Below, piece by piece: positions 21,901-28,165 of a stretch of DNA of 28,165 bases (position 1 is the stretch's first letter; each line of letters starts with the position of its first letter). Source of the stretch: a bacterium Ga0077546 (GTDB taxonomy: Bacteria > Cyanobacteriota > Vampirovibrionia > Obscuribacterales > Obscuribacteraceae); contig LNEX01000416.1 in NCBI GenBank assembly GCA_001464165.1, positions 1 through 28,165 on the forward strand, written 5' to 3'. The notes beneath the pieces were generated by a model that was not told where the DNA came from, made no database searches, and saw only the letters and a program-made list of their open reading frames with translations. Both the position numbers and the translations under genes were made by a program.

Positions 21901-23192
21901 GCTCTCTTTTTCAAATCGGCGAGCATGGTCTCAGCTTTGCGATAAAGTTCTTGCGCTTCACTGTGCTGCGACATTTTAGTGAGGCAGCCACCTAGGCGCA
22001 TTAAGCATTCTGCCACCAGTTTGTGCTCTTGGCCAAAGATCGATTCGCGGGCGGTGAGGGCGCCTTGATAGCAAACTCTTGCTTTCTTAAACAAACAGGC
22101 CTCTTCGTAAATGGCTCCAAGTTTGAGCTGAGCATCGGCATATAGTGAGTGTCTAGGTAGCTTGGCGTGCGGCTGCGCATAGAGTTCGGCTAGTTCTTCT
22201 AGCGCCTTTTTCATCTTTGTCTTTTCGTTCAGCTTCTGATAGCAAGTTGTCAGTTCATAGAGGCAAGCGGCCGTCAGAGCCGGGTCGGTGCTTTGGGCTC
22301 GCACCACAACAATGGCTTTGCTCAGCGCTTTTTCTGCCTGAGGGTACTTAGTTAGGCCGTTCAAGCAGTTGCCTAAGGCAATATATTTGCGTGCTGTTTC
22401 TAGGTCTTTGTCGCCGTAAATGGCCAGCGAAATTTTGAGAGACATACGCAGATATTTCTCGGCTTCTTTAAGGCGCTTCAGCTGCATTAGAGCTAGGGCT
22501 AATTTGCTCGTGAGGCTGATTAACCCGGCGTCCATATCCCCGGCCAGAGAGCGGCGCATGGTAACTGCCTTGGTGAGATGCTGACAGGCCGTTTCAAAGC
22601 TTCCTCTCTGCAGATGAAGCGCCCCTAGATTGGCATAGTTAGTACAGAGATATTCGTCGCAGTTTTCAGGCAAAGTTTCATAAATGGCAATGGCGCGCTT
22701 TATTGCCCCCTCTGCCTCAAGAAATTTGCCATTGTTAGTGAGGCATTTTGACAAGCCCCAAAGACAGTCGGCAACGAATCTATCTTTGGGCCCAGCCCAG
22801 TTTTCTGATACATCCATGGAGCGACGAAAATACTTTTCTGATTCGTCGTAGCGCAGAAGATCTGACAGCAACACTGCCAAAGACCATAACACCGATGCTA
22901 GGCGCTCAGGGTGGGTCTGGGCGTGGAATGTCTCTAGTAAGCGCAGGGCCTCAAGATAAGACTCTTCTGCCTGGGATAAATCACCAAGGCGGTATCGACA
23001 GTAGGCTAGTCTGCTTAAGGTCTCGGATAGGCGGGCATCGCTTTCACCAAACGAACGAGCGACAAAGGCGGCTTGGGCAGCAAAATCACCATAGGTGCCA
23101 CTTTCGCGGGCTTTGGCGTAAACGGCATCGAACTGACTTTCAGCAAACTGCGGCTCAGTTTGCGCGTCTATCTGTTCGTTCACGTCTTTCAT
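21897..23192 (-). CDS. Kinesin-light-chain-type TPR protein
   Basis: This 431-residue protein is made of about nine TPR units of 42 residues, the longer spacing of kinesin-light-chain TPRs: LADSE-type repeats such as YRLGDLSQAEESYLEALRLL, YDESEKYFRRSMDVSE, FLEAEGAIKRAIAIYE, LKEAEKYLRMSLKIS and FKKARVCYQGALTARE. No signal peptide or membrane segment. ATG 23192 with GGGGAAAG upstream. It belongs to a different TPR type from the two zinc-island TPR proteins. Function is probably protein binding. It has no Zur box and may be unrelated to the zinc genes. Confidence 0.85.
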   Translation of the reverse strand: MKDVNEQIDAQTEPQFAESQFDAVYAKARESGTYGDFAAQAAFVARSFGESDARLSETLSRLAYCRYRLGDLSQAEESYLEALRLLETFHAQTHPERLASVLWSLAVLLSDLLRYDESEKYFRRSMDVSENWAGPKDRFVADCLWGLSKCLTNNGKFLEAEGAIKRAIAIYETLPENCDEYLCTNYANLGALHLQRGSFETACQHLTKAVTMRRSLAGDMDAGLISLTSKLALALMQLKRLKEAEKYLRMSLKISLAIYGDKDLETARKYIALGNCLNGLTKYPQAEKALSKAIVVVRAQSTDPALTAACLYELTTCYQKLNEKTKMKKALEELAELYAQPHAKLPRHSLYADAQLKLGAIYEEACLFKKARVCYQGALTARESIFGQEHKLVAECLMRLGGCLTKMSQHSEAQELYRKAETMLADLKKRA

Positions 23193-23259
23193 ATCTAAGC
23201 TTTCCCCAGGCAGCCGTTCTAATATGATGACGCCTTCGCGAACTTTGTGCCATCAATTA

Positions 23260-23544
23260 TTACTTTCCACGACTGGTTACTTTTCCTGCTATACATGTCA
23301 TATTTTGACTTGAAGCTGGCGGCAAAGTTAACGTGCCTTTGTTTGTCATTTTGGGATAGTGCGACTTTTTCGGCTGAGCTTTCTTTTGTTCTTCGCCGGG
23401 TTTGGCATAGGCGCCCCAGTAGCTGGCTGTAACGTCGCCCTTGTGGTGAAGCTGCTGAATAGAGTGCATTCGGTGAATAAATGTCGCACCAAATGCGAGT
23501 GCGCCGAAACAGCCGAAAAATACCATGTCTAGTGTAATGTGCAT
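23260..23544 (-). CDS. Small membrane-anchored hypothetical protein
   Basis: The 94-residue frame has ATG 23544 with AGAGG six bases upstream. It begins with a hydrophobic segment (LDMVFFGCFGALAFGATF, residues 5-22), followed by a polar, basic tail with PGEEQKKAQPKKS. It lies alone between the TPR gene and the rnpB promoter region. I see no family. The good ribosome site and N-terminal helix favour a real gene. Confidence 0.5.
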   Translation of the reverse strand: MHITLDMVFFGCFGALAFGATFIHRMHSIQQLHHKGDVTASYWGAYAKPGEEQKKAQPKKSHYPKMTNKGTLTLPPASSQNMTCIAGKVTSRGK

Positions 23545-23714
23545 TCCAGGCCTCTTTTGTGAATCAGAATTTGAACCGGCGAAGCGAAATGGATACCGCG
23601 TGAAAACTGATATGAATGGTGTAACATTCTTCTTGGCAACTGTCTATAGTCGCTTTCGTGACCTTACGCTAATAACATCTAGCGCAGTTAACGCGCATTT
23701 AATCTTTATCGTCG

Positions 23715-23720
23715 TATAAT
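23715..23720 (+). promoter_or_regulatory. -10 element of rnpB
   Basis: A perfect TATAAT ends seven bases before the first base of the rnpB P1 helix. No good -35 is visible at the proper distance. Confidence 0.6.
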
Positions 23721-23726
23721 TGGCGA

Positions 23727-24074
23727 TGAAGTAGCGCAGACTGTCGCGTCGGCTCGAAAGGCCGGTGAGGAAAGTCCGGGCACCATAGGGCTGGTTGCTG
23801 GGTAATTCCCAGTGCGCGTGAGCGTGAGGATAGTGCCACAGAAATGAAAACCGCCGCAGCAATGCGGTAAGGGTGCAACGGTGCGGTAAGAGCGTCACCA
23901 GCAAGGTCGAGAGGCCTTGGCTAGGTAAACCCCGCTAAAGGTGCAAGGCGAAGGTATAACTTGAGGTCATGGTGGCCCGCCATCTCAAGTTGCTGATGCC
24001 GCTAGAGGGTGCAGGAGACTGCACTCCCAGATAGATGACAGTCGAACACAGAACCCGGCTTACGCGCTACTTCA
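23727..24074 (+). ncRNA. rnpB: RNase P RNA
   Basis: The catalytic RNA of ribonuclease P, which trims the 5' end of tRNA precursors. Conserved elements in order: GAGGAAAGTCCGGGC near 23768, CAGAAATGAAAACCGCC near 23838 (with one extra A), GGTAAGGGTGCAACGGTG near 23867, GGTAAACCCC near 23922, and AGATAGATGACAGTCG with ACAGAACCCGGCTTA near the 3' end. The ends are set by the P1 stem: TGAAGTAGCGC (23727-23737) pairs with GCGCTACTTCA (24064-24074). Length about 348 bases, a type A-like size. Any reading frames here are by chance. No T-rich terminator follows. Confidence 0.95.
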
Positions 24075-24154
24075 ATTATTTGTGACAATCAGAACAGTCG
24101 GGACAATCAGGTCAAATTGAATAATGGCCAAATTTGGAGAAAGCGGCAAAGCCA

Positions 24155-24745
24155 CTAGGCTGACAGATTGCCCTGTCCGGTTAGGGCTTCGCAAACAACT
24201 AAGGCCGGAATCCTTATCCACTGGCCTTTTTGCAGCAAATCAAGGTCTTGCACATCGAGATTGGCTAAGCGCAGGGTTTTGATTTCTAGCCTAATCTCGC
24301 GATATGTAGGCTCATAGCTGGGAAACATGCGGTGTTTTTCTCGCAGCAAACACTCAACAATGCTAATAATTGTCTCGCCCGTTTTCACCATATATTGAGC
24401 GCTGCCATCTTCATTTAGAGCAAATGAGCGCTTGTTGTGTGATTGACCCCAGCGAAAGAAAACAGTGTCGCTCGTAGTTTCTGTTGGTTGCTTCGGCTCA
24501 CTGTTTTCAATCGGCTGTTTACGGATAGCTAGCTTGGTTAAAGCGACGTCTAATTCGATTAGACCAAGGTAGTGGGTCATGGGAGGAAGAGTGTTGTCTT
24601 TTGCCTGACTGCCGCCACTTGGTGCTAATTGCAGGTGCCGTACAGTTGACCTAGCGCTTGTTGCGGTTAGGTTAACTTGAGCATGTTTGGCAATTTGGGC
24701 GCTCTCTGTAGTTTGATTAGCTTGGGCAAGGGCAAGGGTAGCCAT
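24155..24745 (-). CDS. Hypothetical protein with LysM-like domain
   Basis: The 196-residue protein has a low-complexity N-terminal half rich in A, T, Q and S, and a C-terminal part that looks like a divergent LysM: YMVKTGETIISIVECLLREK around 118-137, then LRLANLDVQDLDLLQKGQWIRIP. LysM domains bind peptidoglycan, but no signal peptide is evident at the N-terminus. ATG 24745 with AGGAGA upstream. It is convergent with rnpB and diverges from the membrane protein at 24946. Function unknown. Confidence 0.65.
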   Translation of the reverse strand: MATLALAQANQTTESAQIAKHAQVNLTATSARSTVRHLQLAPSGGSQAKDNTLPPMTHYLGLIELDVALTKLAIRKQPIENSEPKQPTETTSDTVFFRWGQSHNKRSFALNEDGSAQYMVKTGETIISIVECLLREKHRMFPSYEPTYREIRLEIKTLRLANLDVQDLDLLQKGQWIRIPALVVCEALTGQGNLSA

Positions 24746-24945
24746 GAGTTCTCCTGGTGCAATGAAGCACTTACATTTGAGTTAGCCAAGACAGACCCTT
24801 GGGGCTATTAGTTCCATTTATTTGACTCAATCTACTAGTATTGGGGTATATGCCAAGAGGAAGACCTGGAAATGCCGCGCAGTGGCTGGACTTTGTGGTT
24901 TCACCTAGTTGCGGCTTAGTTAATTCGCAAATGAGGCGGAGGCGT

Positions 24946-26013
24946 ATGTATTCGCCTAAGAAGAAAATGACTATCGGGCGCGAGCGTGAGGCAAAACCGG
25001 CCTTGCGTGTTCCTGTGGATACATCTAAATCTGCAAATTCTTCAAATAGCCTAGTTAGTAAAACTGGCAAAACTTCAAAGACTTTTACTTACAGTAATTC
25101 AACTGATTTTGTTCGTGCTGTTGATACAGACAACAATGCTGTTGGTTTTGTCAAACAACCAGAACAGCGCCTGCCTACTGATTTCTCTTGGGACAAACTA
25201 ATGCCTGAGAAGTGGAAAGTAGAAGCCCTTCAGCTGCCGACTTTAAAAGACTGGTGGCACTGCCCTTCTGGCAAAACTATTTTGATTGGGGTAGCGTTTG
25301 GCTTAGTGATAGTAGCTGCTACTGCCGCTACCGAGCGAGTCACGGCAGAAGGATACAGCGAAGAAGGCCGTAAGCTTTTGAGTACAAATCCGCAGCAGGC
25401 AATTTCTTACTTCAATCAAGCAGCTAGTACTGAGTCGTCTAGGCTCTGGCCTGGTGCGCCAAGGCATGTTGCTGCTTTAGAAGGATTGGCTGTAGCTTAC
25501 GAGCGGGCTGGCTACAAGGACAGCGCGGTGGAGACGCTGGCGCAAGAATGTCAGATGCTGAGCAAGGCACCAGTTAAGGACGATTTTCGTTTGGCTTCAG
25601 CACTTGGGGTTTACGCTGATTGCCTAGACCGCAACGATCGCAAATTTGAAGCTAGCAATGTGCGTACTCAGATCAATAATTTGCGCAATAACAGTGATTT
25701 GGTGCTGATCGTTCTTCTCGTTTTAGCCAGTCTTGCAACTTTTGGAATTTATGCCGCCAATGCGCTTTTACAAGACAAGCTGCATTTGAGCAATTGGCGA
25801 GTATATTTTTGGTTTACGACCATGTGGTACTTCGGCTTTGTTTTTTGCGCCATGCATATGGGAATTGGTTTGCTGCCTGCTCTTGTTGTAGCGATGGTGG
25901 CGGAGTACGCAATACTTCCGGCGTTTATGGCTGGCTTGGTGGCCATCGGTCAGTCTTGTGCACCGATTTGGAGTCACTGTATTACCTCGGCTACCCAGCG
26001 CAGTGTGAAGTAG
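24946..26013 (+). CDS. TPR-like membrane protein of unknown function
   Basis: The frame is open from 24841; starts at 24850, 24931, 24946 and 24967 are possible. I use 24946 because GGAGG stands close before it and a TTGACT...TATATG promoter (24822-24852) would begin the transcript near 24859. The product has a polar N-terminus, a membrane helix (TILIGVAFGLVIVAATAAT), a TPR-like region (YSEEGRKLLSTNPQQAISYFNQAA and LEGLAVAYERAGYKDSAVETL) and three hydrophobic helices near the end (LVLIVLLVLASLATFGIY onward). It may be a membrane-bound scaffold. No family recognised. Confidence 0.7.
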   Translation: MYSPKKKMTIGREREAKPALRVPVDTSKSANSSNSLVSKTGKTSKTFTYSNSTDFVRAVDTDNNAVGFVKQPEQRLPTDFSWDKLMPEKWKVEALQLPTLKDWWHCPSGKTILIGVAFGLVIVAATAATERVTAEGYSEEGRKLLSTNPQQAISYFNQAASTESSRLWPGAPRHVAALEGLAVAYERAGYKDSAVETLAQECQMLSKAPVKDDFRLASALGVYADCLDRNDRKFEASNVRTQINNLRNNSDLVLIVLLVLASLATFGIYAANALLQDKLHLSNWRVYFWFTTMWYFGFVFCAMHMGIGLLPALVVAMVAEYAILPAFMAGLVAIGQSCAPIWSHCITSATQRSVK

Positions 26014-26072
26014 TGCCGAGTTAGGGCAATTCTTCAATTTTGTGTGAAGGTCAAAATTAGAGCTTGTTTTAG

Positions 26073-27047
26073 TTAAGACGCTGGAACTGACTTTATTTTG
26101 GTTATGTCGAAGTGAAAATACGGAGCTAATGGCAGGCGATCAAGTTGTTTTTTCAACTCGCCGTCGTCACTAGCTCGCATTTTCAAGAATGCGCGCCATT
26201 CTGGATCGTCGCTGTCGCTCATGTCAAAGTCGAGGAGCAAGCCCTCGCGCTTTAGTTCTTTCATTGCTTGAGATTCGGCAGGTATTAGTGATTTATATTT
26301 TTCATCCACTGGGTTTTTGCGACTGATTACAACTTGATAGCGATTTTTGCTGTCACTGCCAAAATTTGGAAAATCAGCCAGTGGGGGTAGCTTAATTGGT
26401 TGTTCTTCGAAAAGAGAGTTGATTCGCACAGTTAACTGCGCGAGGAATTGTTCGCGTTCTTCGGCAGAAATGCGTGCTGGTGACCAGGCAATAAATGGTT
26501 CTAAAGGCAGAATGCCATTGAACCAAAAAACTCCGTGTTGAATTGGCAGCAATAAATTTTCCATTGCTGGATTCATGCCCCAACCGTCGTATGCACCTGG
26601 CCCACCGCCGGTGGTCATAATTATCATTGCCCGCTTTTTGCTCTGGCCAATACCGTTCTCGTATAGTTTGCCACCACCATAGACTCTTCCCATGGCTAGA
26701 ACGCGGTCGCACCAGCCTTTTAGTATGGCTGGCATGCCGAACCACCATAGGGGGAAAGAGAAGAGCACGGCATCGCACTCCTCTAGCTTTTGAATTTCAC
26801 TTTCTAGCTCAGGTGCAAATCCGTTGTTTGCGCTGGCGTTCATCTCTTCTTGTTGCTGTTTTAAGTAGTTGGAGTCTTTGGTAGTCGTGAAGTTGCGACG
26901 GTCCGAAACTGGATCAAATTTCAGCGCATGTAGGTCAGAAAAAATAACTGTGTGGCCATTCTTCTCTAGCTCGCTTTTTGCATGCTGGCTCAGCGCGGAA
27001 CAAAAACTGTTAGGTTCATGATGGGCGTGCACAATCAAGACTTTCAT
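26073..27047 (-). CDS. NAD(P)H quinone oxidoreductase (flavodoxin-like fold) with C-terminal extension
   Basis: The 324-residue protein begins MKVLIVHAHHEPNSF, with the FMN/FAD-binding segment of the NQO1/KefF/MdaB family, followed by FSFPLWWFGMPAILKGWCDRV (split near 95-115) and MTTGGGPGAYDGWG (about 144-157). Such enzymes reduce quinones by two electrons. Family members are about 190-270 residues; here residues 225-324 form an extra polar tail ending LPLAPYFHFDITKI. ATG 27047 with GGAG eight to nine bases upstream. A palindromic operator lies within its promoter, so it is probably induced by a quinone or drug through a TetR-type repressor not seen in the window. Confidence 0.85.
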   Translation of the reverse strand: MKVLIVHAHHEPNSFCSALSQHAKSELEKNGHTVIFSDLHALKFDPVSDRRNFTTTKDSNYLKQQQEEMNASANNGFAPELESEIQKLEECDAVLFSFPLWWFGMPAILKGWCDRVLAMGRVYGGGKLYENGIGQSKKRAMIIMTTGGGPGAYDGWGMNPAMENLLLPIQHGVFWFNGILPLEPFIAWSPARISAEEREQFLAQLTVRINSLFEEQPIKLPPLADFPNFGSDSKNRYQVVISRKNPVDEKYKSLIPAESQAMKELKREGLLLDFDMSDSDDPEWRAFLKMRASDDGELKKQLDRLPLAPYFHFDITKIKSVPAS

Positions 27048-27076
27048 TTTCGGGCTCCTAACTTCGTAGTGTGCAG

Positions 27077-27106
27077 ATAATAGACCAGTCGTCTATTGTC
27101 TGTCAA
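27077..27106 (-). promoter_or_regulatory. Promoter and TetR-type operator of the quinone reductase gene
   Basis: On the minus strand TTGACA (27106-27101) and TATTAT (27082-27077) are 18 bases apart. The spacer contains AATAGAC-N5-GTCTATT (27079-27097), a perfect 7-bp inverted repeat like operators of quinone- or drug-sensing TetR proteins. This palindrome is unrelated to the Zur box. Confidence 0.65.
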
Positions 27107-27173
27107 GAAAATATTGGCTTAGTCGCTTCATCTGCTAAGTCAACCCTTTGGCTTACCGATTTGGCTTTGTATT

Positions 27174-28013
27174 TTAGGTTTTCCCGCCGAACCAACTGGC
27201 GAAGGATCCAAGACAGCTTTTCTTGACGCCAGCTTGTTGGCGTAGCAGTTGTAGTTCTGCTTCTAGCAGAGTTGTTTTGCTAGCTTGTGCCTGCAGGTCA
27301 GGAAGCAGCTTGATCTGCTCTGCCTGAGCCTCAAGAAGTGCTTCTAGGTAGCCGTTCTTGTAAGTTGAAGCCTCAAGCTTGCTGGCCAGTTCGCTAATTA
27401 GTTGCATAGCCGATTCGTGGCCCAGTTCAGCATCTTGATTACGCTGCTTGGGGTCATTAATTTCGATATGAATGACGTCGTCGGATTCGTTCACCGAAAA
27501 GTTTACTTGGACGTCTGCATTTGCCACCACTTCGCGATCGCTGTCTTGTTCAGGGTCAAGCTGATCAATTGTGCTATCTGAAGAATTGGAATTATGGCTT
27601 TGTTGCTCAGTTTCTTGTGATTGAGAAAATAGTTGATCGGCTACTTTGCGCTCAGCGGTTGTCTGGTTGGTATTGTTGCTTGTTACGATTTTGGCTTCAA
27701 AAAACTGGTCGAGACCCTCGGTGCTTATTCTGTTTTCATAGCGAGCGAGCTGATCGTTTAGTAGGCGATTAAACTCACTAGCGTATATAAACCAGCTATT
27801 CTTTTGATTGCTTGGGTCGCTGTCTGGTCGCTGCTCGCCTTTGATTTGACCGCTTGCCAGGCGCTCTTTAAGCAAGATTGGATCGGTGCGGAGAATTGAT
27901 GCTGCCCTTGCCAGTGGTACCAGAGGATGAACAGTAATTTTCTCTTCAAAGACATTATGCAGCGGTCTCTTTTGTTCCGCAATTGGCTCTGTAACTTGCT
28001 TTGCTTGAGGCAT
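27174..28013 (-). CDS. Coiled-coil protein with possible N-terminal helix-turn-helix
   Basis: The 279-residue protein has an N-terminal region (residues 26-95) with VPLARAASILRTDPILLKERLASG and SWFIYASEFNRLL that resembles an excisionase/MerR-like helix-turn-helix. A long acidic, polar linker rich in Q, S, N, D and E follows (110-180). A C-terminal coiled coil (QLISELASKLEAS... LLEAELQLLRQQ) leads to a basic, aromatic end (SCLGSFASWFGGKT). ATG 28013 lacks a strong ribosome site. It lies 45 bases behind the probable trmD. DNA binding is a guess; no family recognised. Confidence 0.65.
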   Translation of the reverse strand: MPQAKQVTEPIAEQKRPLHNVFEEKITVHPLVPLARAASILRTDPILLKERLASGQIKGEQRPDSDPSNQKNSWFIYASEFNRLLNDQLARYENRISTEGLDQFFEAKIVTSNNTNQTTAERKVADQLFSQSQETEQQSHNSNSSDSTIDQLDPEQDSDREVVANADVQVNFSVNESDDVIHIEINDPKQRNQDAELGHESAMQLISELASKLEASTYKNGYLEALLEAQAEQIKLLPDLQAQASKTTLLEAELQLLRQQAGVKKSCLGSFASWFGGKT

Positions 28014-28058
28014 TGGTGCACCAGATATGGAGCTAACCTATCAAAGGCTAAGGCAATA

Positions 28059-28163
28059 TTATAACTCTTCTTTCAATTTTCTCAAGAACTTCTTATCTTC
28101 TTTGTCCAGTTGCAAGTCAGCTCTTTCAAGCAGGTCTGGGCGATTCAAAAATGTTACTCTGAG
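28059..28163 (-). CDS. trmD: C-terminal end of probable tRNA (guanine-N1)-methyltransferase
   Basis: Only 34 codons and a TAA are visible; the gene enters from beyond the right edge. The reading LNRPDLLERADLQLDKEDKK then FLRKLKEEL resembles the C-terminus of TrmD (RRPDLLE...L..EDKKFL), which methylates G37 of tRNA. The short length keeps this tentative. It would be upstream of the coiled-coil gene on the same strand. Confidence 0.5.
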   Translation of the reverse strand, partial: LRVTFLNRPDLLERADLQLDKEDKKFLRKLKEEL

Positions 28164-28165
28164 CT

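Noticed and set aside
23644..23904. Minus-strand ORF overlapping rnpB
   Set aside because: It covers conserved RNase P RNA sequence; no ribosome site or domain supports it.

Overview
The window is 28 kb of bacterial chromosome. Its main content is a zinc-scarcity island. I recognise about 30 protein genes, one RNase P RNA gene, and seven copies of a 16-bp palindrome (TGATAAT-NN-ATTATCA) that I read as Zur operators. Gene content (cyanobacterial-style COG0523 GTPases, a BT1-type pterin/folate transporter, a MerC protein, many TPR and WD40 proteins, frequent GTG/TTG starts, GC around 43-47% in sampled rows) suggests a member of or near the Cyanobacteria, perhaps a non-photosynthetic Vampirovibrionia/Melainabacteria-type lineage. 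That placement is inference and not secure.

Region 1 (1-13.4 kb) is the Zur island. It holds the end of a COG0523 GTPase overlapping a WD40 propeller. Next come a zinc-ligand-free ribosomal protein S4 with an Rrf2-type regulator, then a ZagA/YciC-like GTPase diverging from the Fur-family regulator itself. An operon follows with a second GTPase, a zinc-ligand-free S18, a TPR protein and an FAD oxidoreductase. Two small proteins, a TSUP membrane protein, a SelW-like CxxC protein and a methyltransferase come next, and then a WD40-TPR-HU operon. Operators sit in front of almost every transcription unit. At three of them the box covers the -10 of an identical TTGACT-N17-TATTAT promoter, so a bound repressor would exclude RNA polymerase.

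Region 2 (13.5-19.6 kb) holds a secreted protein and then a leftward five-gene operon: ZIP transporter, methyltransferase, His-rich COG0523 GTPase, a second FAD oxidoreductase and a CPVC protein, ending at a clear intrinsic terminator. It repeats functions of region 1 (GTPase, FAD protein, methyltransferase), but its GC is higher (about 55-60% in sampled rows) and I found no Zur box in front of it.

Region 3 (19.7-23.5 kb) has a BT1-family transporter and a MerC protein diverging from a 530-bp gap. The gap contains the seventh operator and a short, possibly frameshifted gene. A kinesin-light-chain-type TPR protein and a small membrane protein follow.

Region 4 (23.7-28.2 kb) looks like ordinary chromosome: rnpB, a LysM-like protein, a TPR-type membrane protein, a quinone reductase with a TetR-type operator, a coiled-coil protein and the end of a probable trmD.

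Working model (inference): when zinc falls, Zur releases the boxes. The cell then replaces zinc-containing S4 and S18 with zinc-free copies, makes several GTPase metallochaperones, and expresses paired WD40/TPR scaffolds with an FAD enzyme and methyltransferase of unknown product. The repeated association of COG0523 GTPase, WD40, TPR and FAD protein under one operator is the part most likely to be undescribed.
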